A stretch of 64,000 nucleotides of DNA from Streptomyces iranensis (GCF_017874715.1 NZ_JAGGLR010000031.1:108400-172399), one strand, 5' to 3'; counted from the first letter of the stretch, positions 1 to 8,814 are shown. The notes: generated by a model not told the origin, from the letters alone. Made by a program: numbers and translations.

Positions 1-2
1 CC

Positions 3-1226
3 GCGTTTACCTACTTGGTTTACATGGTGGGCAGCTACGCGTTCTTCGGCGTCTCGGTGAAAAACGTCCTCAGTGCCTTCGGGGCACCCACCGCGCCGTG
101 GTGGCTCTGGGGTGCGATCTGCTGCGTTATCGTCACCACACTCGGACATTTCAACGTCGAACTGTCTGGCAAGGTCCTGGCGATCTTCATGGTCATGGAG
201 GTCGTCCTGGTCATGCTGTTCAACGCGCCCGTCCTCTTCACCGGCGGCCCACACGGATACCAGATCGACTCCTTCGAGCCGACGCATGTACTCTCCGGCG
301 ACCTCGGCGTCGCCACCCTGTTCGCGATCACCTGCTTCCTCGGCTTCGAGTCCTCCGCGATCTACCGCGACGAGGTCAAGCGGCCCGAACGCACCATTCC
401 GCGGGCAACCTATCTCGCGATCGGCAGCCTCGGCGGGTTCTACATCCTCACTTCCTGGGCGCTCGTGACCTTTTGGGGACCGAGTCATGTCGCCGCGGCC
501 GGCGCGGCGAACCCGACGATCCTGTTCAACGGCGGCTTCCGCCACTACATGGGCAATACCTTCACACAGGTCATGACCGCGCTGGTCGTCACCAGTGTCT
601 TCGCCGGCGCGTTGTCAACCCACAACTCACTGTCGCGGTACCTCTACTCGCTCGGACGTGATGGGATCCTGCCGTCCTTCCTCGGCAAGGGGCACGGGCG
701 GCACGGCTCTCCCGCGAACGCGTCCGCGTTCGCCACGACCGCCACCGTGATGTGTACGCTTCCATTCCTGCTCAGCGGACTCGACGCCGTCGCGATGTAC
801 TCATCCATGTTCGCACTGGGCACATTCGCCTTGCTGATCCTGTTCACGCTGACCACGATCTCCGTCATCCGCTACTTCCGGATCATCAGCCACTCCGAGC
901 GGCTCTGGAACACCGTGATCGCTCCGATCCTCGCCCTCGCCGGACTCATGCTTCTGATCACGCTGACATCGACCTACTACTCAATGTCGATCGACGCGTC
1001 ACAGTGGCTTGCCACCGGACAGCAACTACTTCTCGTCGCCGTCATTGTCATCGGCATCCTCGTCGGCCTGCGGTGGCGCAAGACTCGTCCCGCCGTCTAC
1101 CGGCGAATCGGCGGTGGAGCCGGAGAGCACCACGATATCCGAAAGGAGAACCAAGCACTGTCTCGAACCGAACCACGGTCAGCCGTGAGCGGTAACGCCG
1201 CCGAACGCATGGAGGAGAAAACATGA
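3..1226 (+). CDS. APC-superfamily amino acid permease, 5' end outside window
   Basis: Inner-membrane amino acid/amine permease of the APC superfamily. The frame is open to the left edge, so the visible 400-odd residues lack the true N-terminus; the TTG at 15 is probably internal. Many hydrophobic helices are visible, and the family motif with an acidic/proline-rich loop is present (GFESSAIYRDEVKRPERTIP, near residue 110). A soluble tail of about 40 residues follows the last helix. The stop overlaps the next ATG (ATGA at 1223-1226), so it is co-translated with the ThuA-like gene. The substrate cannot be told from the sequence. Confidence 0.88.
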   Translation, partial: AFTYLVYMVGSYAFFGVSVKNVLSAFGAPTAPWWLWGAICCVIVTTLGHFNVELSGKVLAIFMVMEVVLVMLFNAPVLFTGGPHGYQIDSFEPTHVLSGDLGVATLFAITCFLGFESSAIYRDEVKRPERTIPRATYLAIGSLGGFYILTSWALVTFWGPSHVAAAGAANPTILFNGGFRHYMGNTFTQVMTALVVTSVFAGALSTHNSLSRYLYSLGRDGILPSFLGKGHGRHGSPANASAFATTATVMCTLPFLLSGLDAVAMYSSMFALGTFALLILFTLTTISVIRYFRIISHSERLWNTVIAPILALAGLMLLITLTSTYYSMSIDASQWLATGQQLLLVAVIVIGILVGLRWRKTRPAVYRRIGGGAGEHHDIRKENQALSRTEPRSAVSGNAAERMEEKT

Positions 1227-1885
1227 CGCGCGCTCTCTACCTGTACGGAGGGTGGCCCGGACACAACCCCTACGGGGTCGCGCGGTGGACACGGACCATG
1301 CTCGACGGGCTCGGCTTCGACGTGGCGGAGTCAAACGACATCTTCGTCCTCGACCAAGACCTGACCGGGTACGACCTCATCATCAACAACTGGAACAACG
1401 CGCTGCTCAGCGAGACGCTGACCCCCTCGCAGGAGGCCGCCCTCCTCGGCGCCGTCGAAGCCGGCACCGGCTTCGTCTCCTGGCACGGCGGCGGCGCCGC
1501 ATTCCGGGGAAGCGTCATGTACCACTTGATGCTCGGCGCAGATGTCTTCTACCACCCGGCCGGAGAGGGCGTACGTCACCCGTATCCGCTCTACGTCGTC
1601 GACCACGATCACCCAGTCACCCACGGCATCGAGGACTTCGACGCGGCGAGCGAGCAGTACTACATGAACGTCGATCCGCGGAACCACGTGCTCCTGGAGA
1701 CCGTTTTCGATGGCGAACACATGCCATGGCTCGCCGGACAGCGCATGCCGCAAGCGTGGACCAAAGAGTGGGGCAGTGGCCGCGTCTTCTACAGCGCACT
1801 CGGCCACTACCTCGAGGATCTCACCCCCGAACCGGTCGAGCGCCTTATGCGTCAGGGCCTTGTCTGGGCCAGTCGAGACCGCTGA
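1223..1885 (+). CDS. ThuA-like domain protein
   Basis: A 220-residue protein of the ThuA/glutamine-amidotransferase-like fold, a family found in sugar-utilisation operons and of unclear biochemistry. Typical features are the N-terminal YLYGGWPGHNPYG segment, the central GFVSWHGGGAAF loop and the C-terminal GRVFYSALGH motif. It starts at the ATG that overlaps the permease stop. The coupling suggests it processes or senses whatever the permease imports; this is inference. Length is normal for the family and the frame is intact. Confidence 0.8.
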   Translation: MTRALYLYGGWPGHNPYGVARWTRTMLDGLGFDVAESNDIFVLDQDLTGYDLIINNWNNALLSETLTPSQEAALLGAVEAGTGFVSWHGGGAAFRGSVMYHLMLGADVFYHPAGEGVRHPYPLYVVDHDHPVTHGIEDFDAASEQYYMNVDPRNHVLLETVFDGEHMPWLAGQRMPQAWTKEWGSGRVFYSALGHYLEDLTPEPVERLMRQGLVWASRDR

Positions 1886-1944
1886 TCCCCGGCAACGGGA
1901 TCTTGTATCGGCTTCGCACCGGAGTGCCATAGCGCGATCTGCCC

Positions 1945-2100
1945 GTGAGACACCCGTTCATTGGCGACACGGGCACGATGGGGCGCGGAGTCGTCCGCCG
2001 CCTTCCGCATCACCTGACGCCACTGTCGCCGTGCTCACGCGTGATTCCCGCTCGGAGCGGGCCACCGGGCTGCTCGCGCATGGCGGTGGCCGCAATCCGG
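1945..2100 (+). pseudogene. NmrA-like NAD(P)-binding protein, N-terminal remnant
   Basis: Two short overlapping frames together spell the start of an NmrA/atypical short-chain reductase. The first gives the dinucleotide loop GDTGTMGRGVVRRL. After a frame change near 2010 the second gives PDATVAVLTRDSRSERATG. The rest of the gene is missing where the convergent hydrolase begins. It is therefore a frameshifted and truncated relic. Confidence 0.65.
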
Positions 2101-2113
2101 TCCGCTGTCGCGG

Positions 2114-2812
2114 CTACGACAGGCTCGCGATGATGTCGGCGACGGTCTCCGGCCGCGACAGGAACGGGTGGTGGCCCGCCTTCACCTCGATGACCTTGTC
2201 CGCGCGGCGGGAGAATTCGCGTTGCGCCGCCGCCGGCGTGCCCCGGTCCTCCGTGCACACCACATACGTCGTGGGCAGGTCGTGCCACGCCACTGCCCGC
2301 ACGGGCTGCTGGGTCACGGCCAGCGTCTGCCGGACCAGAAGTGCCGCTGCCTCGCGGGCGATGTCCGGCGGGCAGTCCTGGGTGAAGGTCTCGGCGAACA
2401 GCTCGGGCCGGGCGCCGAAGGTACCGCCGTCGGGGTCGAAGTCCAGGAACGGTGGCGGCGCATCGGTGCCGAACGTCGACAGCGACTCGCCGGGCTCGGG
2501 CAGGTAGCTCGACACCAACGCCAGGTGACGCACCGTCTCGACGCCCACCGCCGCCTCGGCGGCGACGATGCCGCCGTAGCTGTGCGCCACGATCACGGTC
2601 GGCTCGTCCCCCTCGGTCAGGACAGCGCGCACCGCGGCGACGTCCTCGGACAGCCCGGGGCCCCGCGGTCCGGCCGGCCGCTCGCCCTCGCCGCAACTCG
2701 GCAGCGCTGGGGCGACGCTGCTGATGCCGCGCTCCTGCAGGGCCGCGGCGGCCAGGTGCCACCACCACGATCCGTCGCGGACGCACGCCCCGTGCACAAA
2801 GACAATACGCAT
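2114..2812 (-). CDS. alpha/beta hydrolase
   Basis: A 232-residue alpha/beta-fold hydrolase of the small esterase type. It starts MRIVFVHGACVRDGSWWW (oxyanion HG motif). The nucleophile serine is in the elbow AHSYGG near residue 97, and the catalytic histidine lies in the C-terminal GHHPFLSRP. There is no signal peptide, so it is cytosolic. It is transcribed divergently from a TetR gene 78 bp away with a palindrome between them, so control by that regulator is likely. The substrate is unknown. Confidence 0.88.
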   Translation of the reverse strand: MRIVFVHGACVRDGSWWWHLAAAALQERGISSVAPALPSCGEGERPAGPRGPGLSEDVAAVRAVLTEGDEPTVIVAHSYGGIVAAEAAVGVETVRHLALVSSYLPEPGESLSTFGTDAPPPFLDFDPDGGTFGARPELFAETFTQDCPPDIAREAAALLVRQTLAVTQQPVRAVAWHDLPTTYVVCTEDRGTPAAAQREFSRRADKVIEVKAGHHPFLSRPETVADIIASLS

Positions 2813-2858
2813 CTCTTCCTCCTTGATTCGGGTTCCCGATACCTTGAATCGATGGTAG

Positions 2859-2876
2859 ACGTACCGTCAGTTACGT
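2859..2876. promoter_or_regulatory. ACGTA-N8-TACGT palindrome, candidate TetR operator
   Basis: A perfect inverted repeat of two 5-base arms around 8 bases lies in the 78 bp between the hydrolase and the TetR gene, ending 14 bases before the TetR ATG. The position suits an operator that controls both divergent genes. No binding data can be seen. Confidence 0.5.
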
Positions 2877-2890
2877 GAAAAAATAAGACG

Positions 2891-3538
2891 ATGGGACGGC
2901 ACAAACAGCCCGAGATTCGCGACCGGATTCTCGACGCCTGCGTCGACCACGCGCTCACGCACGGGCTGCCCGACCGCCTTGAGCCGTTCGCGGCGGCGTC
3001 ACGCACCTCGACCCGGATGCTGATCTACCACTTCGGGACCCGGGACGCGCTGCTGCGGGAAACTCTGAGACGGGCGCGGCGACGCCAGCGCGACCTTTTC
3101 GGTGAACTGGTCTCCCCACAACCGGACGAGCCCTATCTGAGTACTCTGCGAGGGGCTTGGCGAGTCATGACCGGCCCCGTCGGCCGCCCGTACCTCAGCA
3201 TGTTCGGCAAGCTCCGCGAGAACGCTGAGCAACAGCTGTGGCCGGGCTTTCGACGCGAGGCCACCACAGACTGGCTGCGACCACTCGAGGACGGCATGCG
3301 AAGCATCGGCCGCCCCGAACTCGGCACCCTCGTGCTCGCGGTCATCCGCGGTCTCATCATGGACATCGAGGCCACGGGTGATATGTCACGAGCCAATCAA
3401 GCATTCGACGATTTCCTGGCCACGCTCGCTCCTGCCACCACCCCGGCAAGGCCCCGGGGTCCTGGCCCGGACACCAGCCGCGAAGTGGATGCGGCCGCGG
3501 GGCCAGGGGGCGAGCGCCAGGCGCGGTCCGAACGGTGA
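2891..3538 (+). CDS. TetR-family transcriptional regulator
   Basis: A 215-residue one-domain-pair regulator. The helix-turn-helix is in residues 10-55, with RTSTRMLIYHFGTRDALL as the recognition helix and the usual Y-F-G signature. The C-terminal ligand domain is not recognisable by eye. It is divergent from the alpha/beta hydrolase with a shared palindrome, so it probably represses that gene and itself. The last 30 residues are Arg/Gly/Pro-rich. The gene stops 16 bp before a tRNA fragment, so its 3' end may have been altered by the integration event there. Confidence 0.85.
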   Translation: MGRHKQPEIRDRILDACVDHALTHGLPDRLEPFAAASRTSTRMLIYHFGTRDALLRETLRRARRRQRDLFGELVSPQPDEPYLSTLRGAWRVMTGPVGRPYLSMFGKLRENAEQQLWPGFRREATTDWLRPLEDGMRSIGRPELGTLVLAVIRGLIMDIEATGDMSRANQAFDDFLATLAPATTPARPRGPGPDTSREVDAAAGPGGERQARSER

Positions 3539-3554
3539 TGCGCGTCGAGTTGGC

Positions 3555-3605
3555 ACTTGACTGGGGGTCAAGGGGTCGCAGGTTCAAATTCTGTCGTCCC
3601 GACCA
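3555..3605 (+). other. 3' half of tRNA-Pro(GGG), probable attachment site
   Basis: Bases 3556-3572 form an anticodon arm (stem CTTGA/TCAAG, loop CTGGGGG, anticodon GGG). Bases 3578-3594 form a T arm with loop TTCAAAT. Bases 3595-3605 give an acceptor strand, discriminator A and encoded CCA. The D arm and 5' acceptor strand are absent; the sequence to the left is the end of the TetR region. A tRNA 3' half with CCA is what site-specific integration into a tRNA gene leaves at one junction. Confidence 0.8.
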
Positions 3606-3623
3606 GCATCATCGCAGGTCGGA

Positions 3624-3652
3624 GGCCGTTTCCGCGGGTAGCGGAGGCGGCC
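3624..3652 (+). terminator. hairpin after tRNA fragment
   Basis: A 12-bp stem with two G-U pairs and a 5-base loop (GGCCGTTTCCGC / GCGGAGGCGGCC) lies 18 bases after the tRNA CCA. It is placed like a tRNA transcription terminator, although only two T residues follow. Confidence 0.55.
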
Positions 3653-3669
3653 TTAACCATGTCCGGGCA

Positions 3670-3913
3670 GGGAGCGAGTGGGAGCCCTCTGGGAGCCCTC
3701 GTGCTCCCAACTCGCAGACGTGTCAACGGTGCCCGATTCGTCCGTCATCCGATCAGGTAGACCTACGGCGTTACTGCGCCCCCACGCGCTGTCGTCAACC
3801 ACAGGCCCCCGACGTCACCCCACCGATTCGGATGCCCTCTGCATCGAGAGGCATAAGGACCCCTTGTCGGCGCTCGAGCACCTTTCGTGGTGGGAGCACG
3901 GTGTCGTGCTCCC
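3670..3913. repeat. repeated GGGAGC motifs beside tRNA fragment
   Basis: GGGAGC occurs at 3670, 3680, 3691 and 3892, and its complement GCTCCC at 3703 and 3908. The pair at 3892-3913 forms a perfect 9-bp hairpin with a 4-base loop. Short repeats of this kind beside a tRNA 3' end resemble integrase arm sites. No integrase gene is visible. The rest of 3606-4120 holds no convincing gene. Confidence 0.45.
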
Positions 3914-4120
3914 CATGCGACAGGGGTAGGGCGAACCGCTACTGATCTCTCCGGGCAGGTTTCCGCGGGCAGTCCGTTCCTGGGGCTTTCGGCCGCGGTG
4001 GACGGCCTGCGTCAAGGGGCGGTAAAGCCCCTTGTCGTCCGCCGGCAGATGGGGCACTCCCAGGGTGTGAGTGCTGTATCCGGTTCTGGAGCGCCGTAAC
4101 GAGACAGCCGTGCGGGTGCG

Positions 4121-5353
4121 AGTGCCGATAAATCGTCCAGGCTGGTCAGGCGGCATGTTGGTACTCATGGAGGGTTCCGCCGAGTCGGTCTCGTCGGCGG
4201 ACGTCCAGGTGTCTGCTCTCCCCTGGTGCGTCGATCGGGTGGGGGAGTGGGCGGAGCGGTGCGGCTTGGCCCAGGGCTCGGTGTGATCGATGCCCGTTGT
4301 AGTGGGTTTCGAACTCGCGGAGCGCGTGGAGGAGGTGGCTCTGGTTCCAGATCAGGGTGCGGTCCAGGAGCTCGCGTCGGCAGGTCTGTATCCAGCGCTC
4401 TATGAGTGAGTTCATCCGTGGTATCCGAATGCCGGTGGTGACGACTTTGAGACCGGCATCGGTCATCAGGGTGTCGAAGGCGGCTGTGAATTTCGAGTCG
4501 CGGTCGCGGATGAGGAACTTCGCCTTGCTGCGTGCGTCTTCGAGGTCCATGAGGAGGTTGCGTCCGAGCTGCACCATCCACTCTGCGGTGGGGTGTGGGG
4601 TGGCGCCGAGGATCCGCATGCGCCTGGTGGTGTGCTCGATGACGGCGAAGACGTACAGGCGCGCTCCGGTCAGAGTGTGGACTTCGAATAGATCGCAGGC
4701 GAGAAGGGCCTTGGCCTGGCTGCGGGGAAAGTCGGACCAGGTGGTGCTCTGCCGTTCGGGTGAGGGTGGGATGCCTGGCTCGCGGAGGATTTCCCAGACC
4801 GTGGAGGCGGTGACTTTGATTCCCAGCGCTGTGAGTTCGCCGTGGATCCGTCGGTATCCCCATGAGGTGTTCTCCCTGGCCAGGCGCAGGACCAGGGCGC
4901 GTATCGATCGGATGGTGCGTGGGCGTCCGCGTCGCCTGGGTACGCCGGTCGCGGCATGGCGCCGCTTGAGCAGGTCGCGATGTCAGCGCAAGACTGTATC
5001 GGGGCGGACCAGCAGCAGAAGGTGCCGGAGTCTGTCATTGGGGAGGTGGTGGAGCAGGCTGGCGAGGATGGCACGGTCGCTGTCGGTGAGGGTCGGCTTG
5101 CCGACCTGACGCTGCAGGATCAGCAGTTGGTGCCGGAGTACGAGGATCTGGACGTCCTTCTGTCTGTCGCTTATCGGCAGGAGGCGTAGGAATGCTAGGG
5201 CGTTGGTCGCGGCGAGGTAGGCCGGGCGCAGCAGCACGACAGACCATGATGCCGCCGGGTCCCTGCGCAGGTGAAGACACTTGGGCGAATGTCCGAGGAG
5301 AACCGAAGATCCGTGATCAGGCTCCCAACCTGCGTGGATGATTCATCGGCACC
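4121..5353 (-). mobile_element. insertion sequence, copy 1 (rve-type)
   Basis: A 1.23-kb element bounded by inverted ends of the form GGTGCCGATAAATCATCC: degenerate at 4121-4138, near-perfect at 5336-5353. A second copy in opposite orientation lies at 14205-15426 with the same ends and about the same length. The flanking homology to copy 2 stops at these positions. No target duplication is evident. The family is not certain; it has a single transposase ORF with an integrase core, IS3/IS481-like. Confidence 0.8.
4146..5237 (-). pseudogene. integrase-core transposase with one nonsense codon
   Basis: Transposase of about 363 codons, readable in one frame from ATG 5237 to TGA 4146. An in-frame TGA at 4983-4985 replaces the Trp of VLRWHR seen in copy 2. 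The N-terminal part (MLLRPAYLAATNAL) is the helix-turn-helix segment. The integrase core contains LACDLFEVHTL (first Asp), FLIRDRDSKF (second Asp) and MNSLIERWIQTC (Glu). Apart from the stop codon it looks complete, so it decayed recently. Confidence 0.8.
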
Positions 5354-5631
5354 CGCAGGTTTGGACCTGGCGCAGGAAGTGCGGCCCGTACGCCGGGAGG
5401 TTGCTGCTGTGCCGCATGCTTCGGAGGTTGAGGAGCTGTTACGCAACCTCACCGTGGGTGACGGACCTGGGGAGAGTAGGATCCGTCCCTTGGTGTGTGG
5501 GCCGGGCGGTTGCGTCTCCGTGGCAGGAGTCAGCTGACCAAACTCGCACGCATCCATGGCGCATTACTGCTGCCGTGTCGCTTCAATACAGGGAAGGTGG
5601 GGGCAAGAACTCAACGAGGACAGCGGGGGCC

Positions 5632-5728
5632 ATGGTGCGCGAGGCGGTGTTCCGAAGCGAGGACGTACCTGCTGCGGACCGGTTCGACTACTGGCGTGAA
5701 CTGATGTTGGGACTGCTGCATGATCGGG
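5632..5728 (+). pseudogene. AraC-type regulator, N-terminal stub
   Basis: After the ATG at 5632 the frame reads MVREAVFRSEDVPAADRFDY, typical of the AraC-like ligand-binding domain that precedes AraC/XylS helix-turn-helix regions. The frame runs into the left end of the IS3-family element about 30 codons later and is lost. The remainder is not found on the other side of the IS. The 278 bases before it (5354-5631) show no other gene. Confidence 0.6.
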
Positions 5729-5740
5729 TGACAGCGGGGT

Positions 5741-6631
5741 TTATGCAGCTAGGGCTGCGGGTGGGGTCATGATGGTCTCGTACTCGACGGGGGTCAATCG
5801 GCCCAGGCGCTTCTGGCGCCGGCGTCGGTGGTAGGTCCGCTCGATCCAGGTGACGATCGCGATCCGCAGCTCCTGCCGGGTGGCCCAGGTACGGCGGTCG
5901 AGAACGTTGTTCTGCAGCAGGGCGAAGAAGCTCTCCATCGCAGCGTTGTCGCCGGCGGCCCCGACCCGGCCCATCGAGCCGACCAGGCCGTGCCGAGTGA
6001 GTACGGCAGCGACCTTCCGGGACCGGAATTGCGATCCTCGGTCGGAGTGCACAATGCACCCCGCAGCGGGGCAGCGTCGGGCAACGGCCGACTCCAGCGC
6101 GGCCACCGCGAGGCGGGACTTCATCCGCGCGTCGATGGAATAGCCCACGATGCGGCCGGAGTACACGTCCTTGACCGCGCACAGATACAGCTTGCCCTCG
6201 CCGGTCGCGTGCTCGGTAATGTCCGTGAGCCACAGCCGGTTCGGCCCGTCGGCAGTGAAGTTGCGGCGCACCCGGTCGTCGTGGACCGGCGGTCCGGCCT
6301 TGGCGTTCTTGCCGCGGCCCCTTCGCTTGCCGAAGGCGCTCCACCAGCCGTTGTCCCGGCAGATCCGCCAGGCGGTCCGCTCGGCCATCGTCTCACCGGC
6401 CGCGCGGGCTTCGTCGAGGAGGAAGCGGTGACCGAACTCGGGATCGTCGCGGTGCGCGTCGCGCAGGGCGTTGGCCCGGTGGGCCTCGGTCAGCTCCGCG
6501 TCCGTCACCGGAGAGGCCAGCCACCGGTAGTAGGGCTGACGGGCCAGCCCGAGCACCCGGCACGTCACCGCCACCGGCACCCTGCGTGGGGCATCGGCGG
6601 CGGCCAGCTCGCGGACGAGCGGGTACATCAT
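5741..6631 (-). CDS. IS3-family transposase OrfB
   Basis: A 296-residue DDE recombinase. The N-terminal HTH_21-like part includes RDDPEFGHRFLLDE. The integrase core shows the first Asp in LWLTDITEH, the second in VHSDRGSQF, and the Glu in NAAMESFFALL with the usual spacing. All catalytic residues are present, so the protein should be active. Its ATG overlaps the OrfA stop (ATGA), in the -1 frame relative to OrfA, as is usual where a programmed frameshift makes OrfAB. Confidence 0.92.
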   Translation of the reverse strand: MMYPLVRELAAADAPRRVPVAVTCRVLGLARQPYYRWLASPVTDAELTEAHRANALRDAHRDDPEFGHRFLLDEARAAGETMAERTAWRICRDNGWWSAFGKRRGRGKNAKAGPPVHDDRVRRNFTADGPNRLWLTDITEHATGEGKLYLCAVKDVYSGRIVGYSIDARMKSRLAVAALESAVARRCPAAGCIVHSDRGSQFRSRKVAAVLTRHGLVGSMGRVGAAGDNAAMESFFALLQNNVLDRRTWATRQELRIAIVTWIERTYHRRRRQKRLGRLTPVEYETIMTPPAALAA

Positions 6632-6921
6632 TTTGCCGGCAGGTTCGCCTGCGACAGATACGCCGCAGCCCTGCGCAGCACTTCGTTCTCCTGCTCCAGC
6701 AGCCGGATCCGTTTGTGGGCCTCGCGCAGCTCGGCCGACTCACCCGACGCCGATGCGGGCCTGGCGCCCTCGTCGGTGCCGGCGCTGCGCAGCCACTTCG
6801 AGAGCGTGATCGGATGGACGCCGAAGTCGGCGGCGATCTGTTCCAGCGTGACGCCGGGCTCGCGGTTGCGCGCGACTCGCACGACGTCCTCGCGGAACTC
6901 CTTCGGATACGGCTTGGGCAC
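6628..6921 (-). CDS. IS3-family OrfA, helix-turn-helix protein
   Basis: A 97-residue HTH_Tnp_1 protein starting MPKPYPKEFREDVVRVAR. It has a helix-turn-helix (LEQIAADFGVHPITLSKWLR) and a C-terminal leucine-zipper-like helix (RIRLLEQENEVLRRAAAYL), the normal OrfA arrangement for DNA binding and dimerisation. It overlaps OrfB by four bases. Confidence 0.92.
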   Translation of the reverse strand: MPKPYPKEFREDVVRVARNREPGVTLEQIAADFGVHPITLSKWLRSAGTDEGARPASASGESAELREAHKRIRLLEQENEVLRRAAAYLSQANLPAK

Positions 6922-6968
6922 TGCAACATCCTTCCAGGCCGCCTCTCAGCAAGCCAGGTCAGGTGTCA

Positions 6969-7095
6969 CCCAACTCTGCTGCAGTCCCGACCTCGACGGC
7001 GTTGGCTTGCAACTCGTGCGAATCGATGAAGTCAAGTACGGCGTTGCCTGTGGCCATCGCGATCGGGTTGCCACGAGAGGTCGATATCGAGTTCG
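6969..7095 (-). pseudogene. class III aminotransferase fragment
   Basis: On the minus strand 7078 to 6969 reads SRGNPIAMATGNAVLDFI followed by a helix ending NAVEVGTAAELG. This matches the GGNP-A-AA-AVLD-I region after the PLP lysine in class III aminotransferases. The frame is closed by a stop just upstream and by the IS right end downstream. About 40 codons survive. Confidence 0.5.
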
Positions 7096-7183
7096 CGGAG
7101 ACAGTTCATCAGGTCGTCCAACCGTCCGGCGGTGTCGCGAATCCACCCGCGCCTGACCAATGGCCAGGGCCGTCTACAGCTGT

Positions 7184-8809
7184 CTAGAGCGGAAGCGGCG
7201 GCCACGCACCCCAGGGCTGGGACCACGTGTACGTGCGTTCCGCGTTGCCCGTCCGCCAGCGGCGCGGGGCCGTGGTCCCGAGCCAGTCCAGCGGTTCGAC
7301 GCCGCCGGGCGACCCGCCGTCCAGCGCGAGCCGGACGGCCGCGCCGAGGTCGGCATCGGTCTGCGGGGTACGGGCGGCCGGGGCGACGGAGACGAACAGC
7401 GCGGTGCCGGAACGGGCCACCAGGTCCAGGAACTGACGGTTCAGCCGCCACTCGGTGGCCGGGGTACAGGGCACGCAGTCGGCATCCACCGCGTAGAAGC
7501 GGCTGTGCTGGGCCAGCCGGAAGGCGAGGGTGTTGATGCCCATCCGTCGGGTGCGCTCCCAGTGACGGCCCGAGGTGTCGTCACCGGTTCGCTGCACCTG
7601 CACCAGACCCGCCGCCAGATGTCCGACGGTGTTGCAGCCAAGCACCACGGCGTCCCCGGCCGCCTCGGCGATGGTCCGGTAGAGGCCCACCAGCACTTCG
7701 GCGGTGGTGCGGGTGTGGTCGGCGAGCCGCCATCCGGCACCGGCCATTTCGTGCGGTGTGTCCGGGTGGAAGCGGCCGAAGACGTCGTACGTGCTGAAGT
7801 CGTGCTTGATCAGCTCGAAACCCCAGGAGCGAAAGCGGGCGACATCGGCGGCGACGGTCGCCAGCGTCGCGTCCAGCGACGGGTCCAGGGGGATCCGGCC
7901 GGGAGCGCCGGTGTCCGTGCGCATCCCCTCCGTCGGCACCCGGGACAGCAGCGGCCGGAACCACAGGCCTGGCCGGGCGCCACGGTCGGCGATGCCCGCA
8001 GCCAGGCCGGCCATGTCGTCGAACAGCCCGGGTAGGCCGGTGTCCCACGGCCCTCCCGGGGCGCTTCCCCCGCCCTCCGTCCAGCCGTCGTCGACGACAC
8101 AGAACGGCCGCACTGGATGGTCCCCGGCGAACTCGGCGATGGTGGCCGCGTCGCGCAGTACGGCGTCCGGGCCGAAGTCCTGGCCGTAGGCGTAGTACCA
8201 GTTGTTGCAGCCGACCACCGGCTGCGCGGGCAGCAGCGGATCGGGGGACATGGCGGCGCACAGCTCCTGGAGCGCCGCGTACGGGGTGGTGTCCGCACTC
8301 GTCGCCACCCCGACCACCGTGGCGGCGGCGATCTCCCGGTCGCCCGGCAGCACAGGCAGGCCGCCGGAGCGTACGTCCAGCCACAGCGTGGTGCCGTCCT
8401 CGTCCACCGTCCAACAGCACAGCGCCCCGGCGCGGGTCCGTACGCCTAGCCCGGTGCAGCCACCGGTTGCCGGGTCGGTGCTCAGCCAGTACCAGGGCAG
8501 GGGGCGTTCCGGCTGGACGCTGCGCCACTGCAACTCGCCGTACGAGCGCTCCCACGCATCGCCGAGTACCACGGCGGGGCGGTGACCGCCGGGGTGGTGG
8601 CGCCAGCGCAGCGCCACCGTCGACAGGCCCTCCGGACCCGGCGCGGCGAGCACCAGCCGCAGGGCGCCGTATGGATCGTGTCGCGCCGTCACCTCGGCGC
8701 CGGGCACGGTCCAGCGGCCAGCCCCCGCCGGTGCGGCGGTGCGCGGGTCCCCGGACGGACCGGTGATCACATGGACGGAGTCGGGCAGCGGAACGTCGAT
8801 CGCGGCCAT
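7184..8809 (-). CDS. GH36-like alpha-galactosidase family hydrolase
   Basis: A 541-residue protein of the clan-D (GH36/raffinose-synthase-like) type, acting on alpha-galactoside-like sugars. Landmarks are FCVVDDGWTEGG, GLWFRPLLS, the probable nucleophile Asp in FELIKHDFSTYDVFG, GCNTVGHLAAG, and the probable acid/base in QRTGDDTSGRHW. There is no signal peptide, so it is intracellular and acts after import by the ABC transporter just upstream. The ATG lies 5 bases after the permease stop; a GTG overlapping that stop is an alternative start. It is the last gene of the sugar operon. Confidence 0.8.
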   Translation of the reverse strand: MAAIDVPLPDSVHVITGPSGDPRTAAPAGAGRWTVPGAEVTARHDPYGALRLVLAAPGPEGLSTVALRWRHHPGGHRPAVVLGDAWERSYGELQWRSVQPERPLPWYWLSTDPATGGCTGLGVRTRAGALCCWTVDEDGTTLWLDVRSGGLPVLPGDREIAAATVVGVATSADTTPYAALQELCAAMSPDPLLPAQPVVGCNNWYYAYGQDFGPDAVLRDAATIAEFAGDHPVRPFCVVDDGWTEGGGSAPGGPWDTGLPGLFDDMAGLAAGIADRGARPGLWFRPLLSRVPTEGMRTDTGAPGRIPLDPSLDATLATVAADVARFRSWGFELIKHDFSTYDVFGRFHPDTPHEMAGAGWRLADHTRTTAEVLVGLYRTIAEAAGDAVVLGCNTVGHLAAGLVQVQRTGDDTSGRHWERTRRMGINTLAFRLAQHSRFYAVDADCVPCTPATEWRLNRQFLDLVARSGTALFVSVAPAARTPQTDADLGAAVRLALDGGSPGGVEPLDWLGTTAPRRWRTGNAERTYTWSQPWGAWPPLPL

Positions 8810-8814
8810 CGGCC

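Larger units (their letters stand above)
5729..6968 (-). mobile_element. IS3-family insertion sequence
   Basis: A 1.24-kb element with TGACA at the left end and TGTCA at the right (matching 8 bases if the outer GGG/CCC are included). It encodes overlapping OrfA and OrfB in the IS3 arrangement, both intact. The flanks are unrelated gene stubs (AraC on the left, class III aminotransferase on the right) with no visible target duplication. This suggests the insertion was followed by a deletion or recombination. Confidence 0.8.

Noticed and set aside
3555..3605. Complete tRNA-Pro gene
   Set aside because: The bases to the left do not form a D arm or a 5' acceptor strand complementary to CGTCCCG.
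3815..4168. 117-codon minus-strand ORF
   Set aside because: No start signal, no family, overlaps repeats and the IS end.
5828..7156. 442-codon plus-strand ORF
   Set aside because: Antisense to IS3 OrfA/OrfB and the flanking remnant; GC-skew artefact with no family resemblance.
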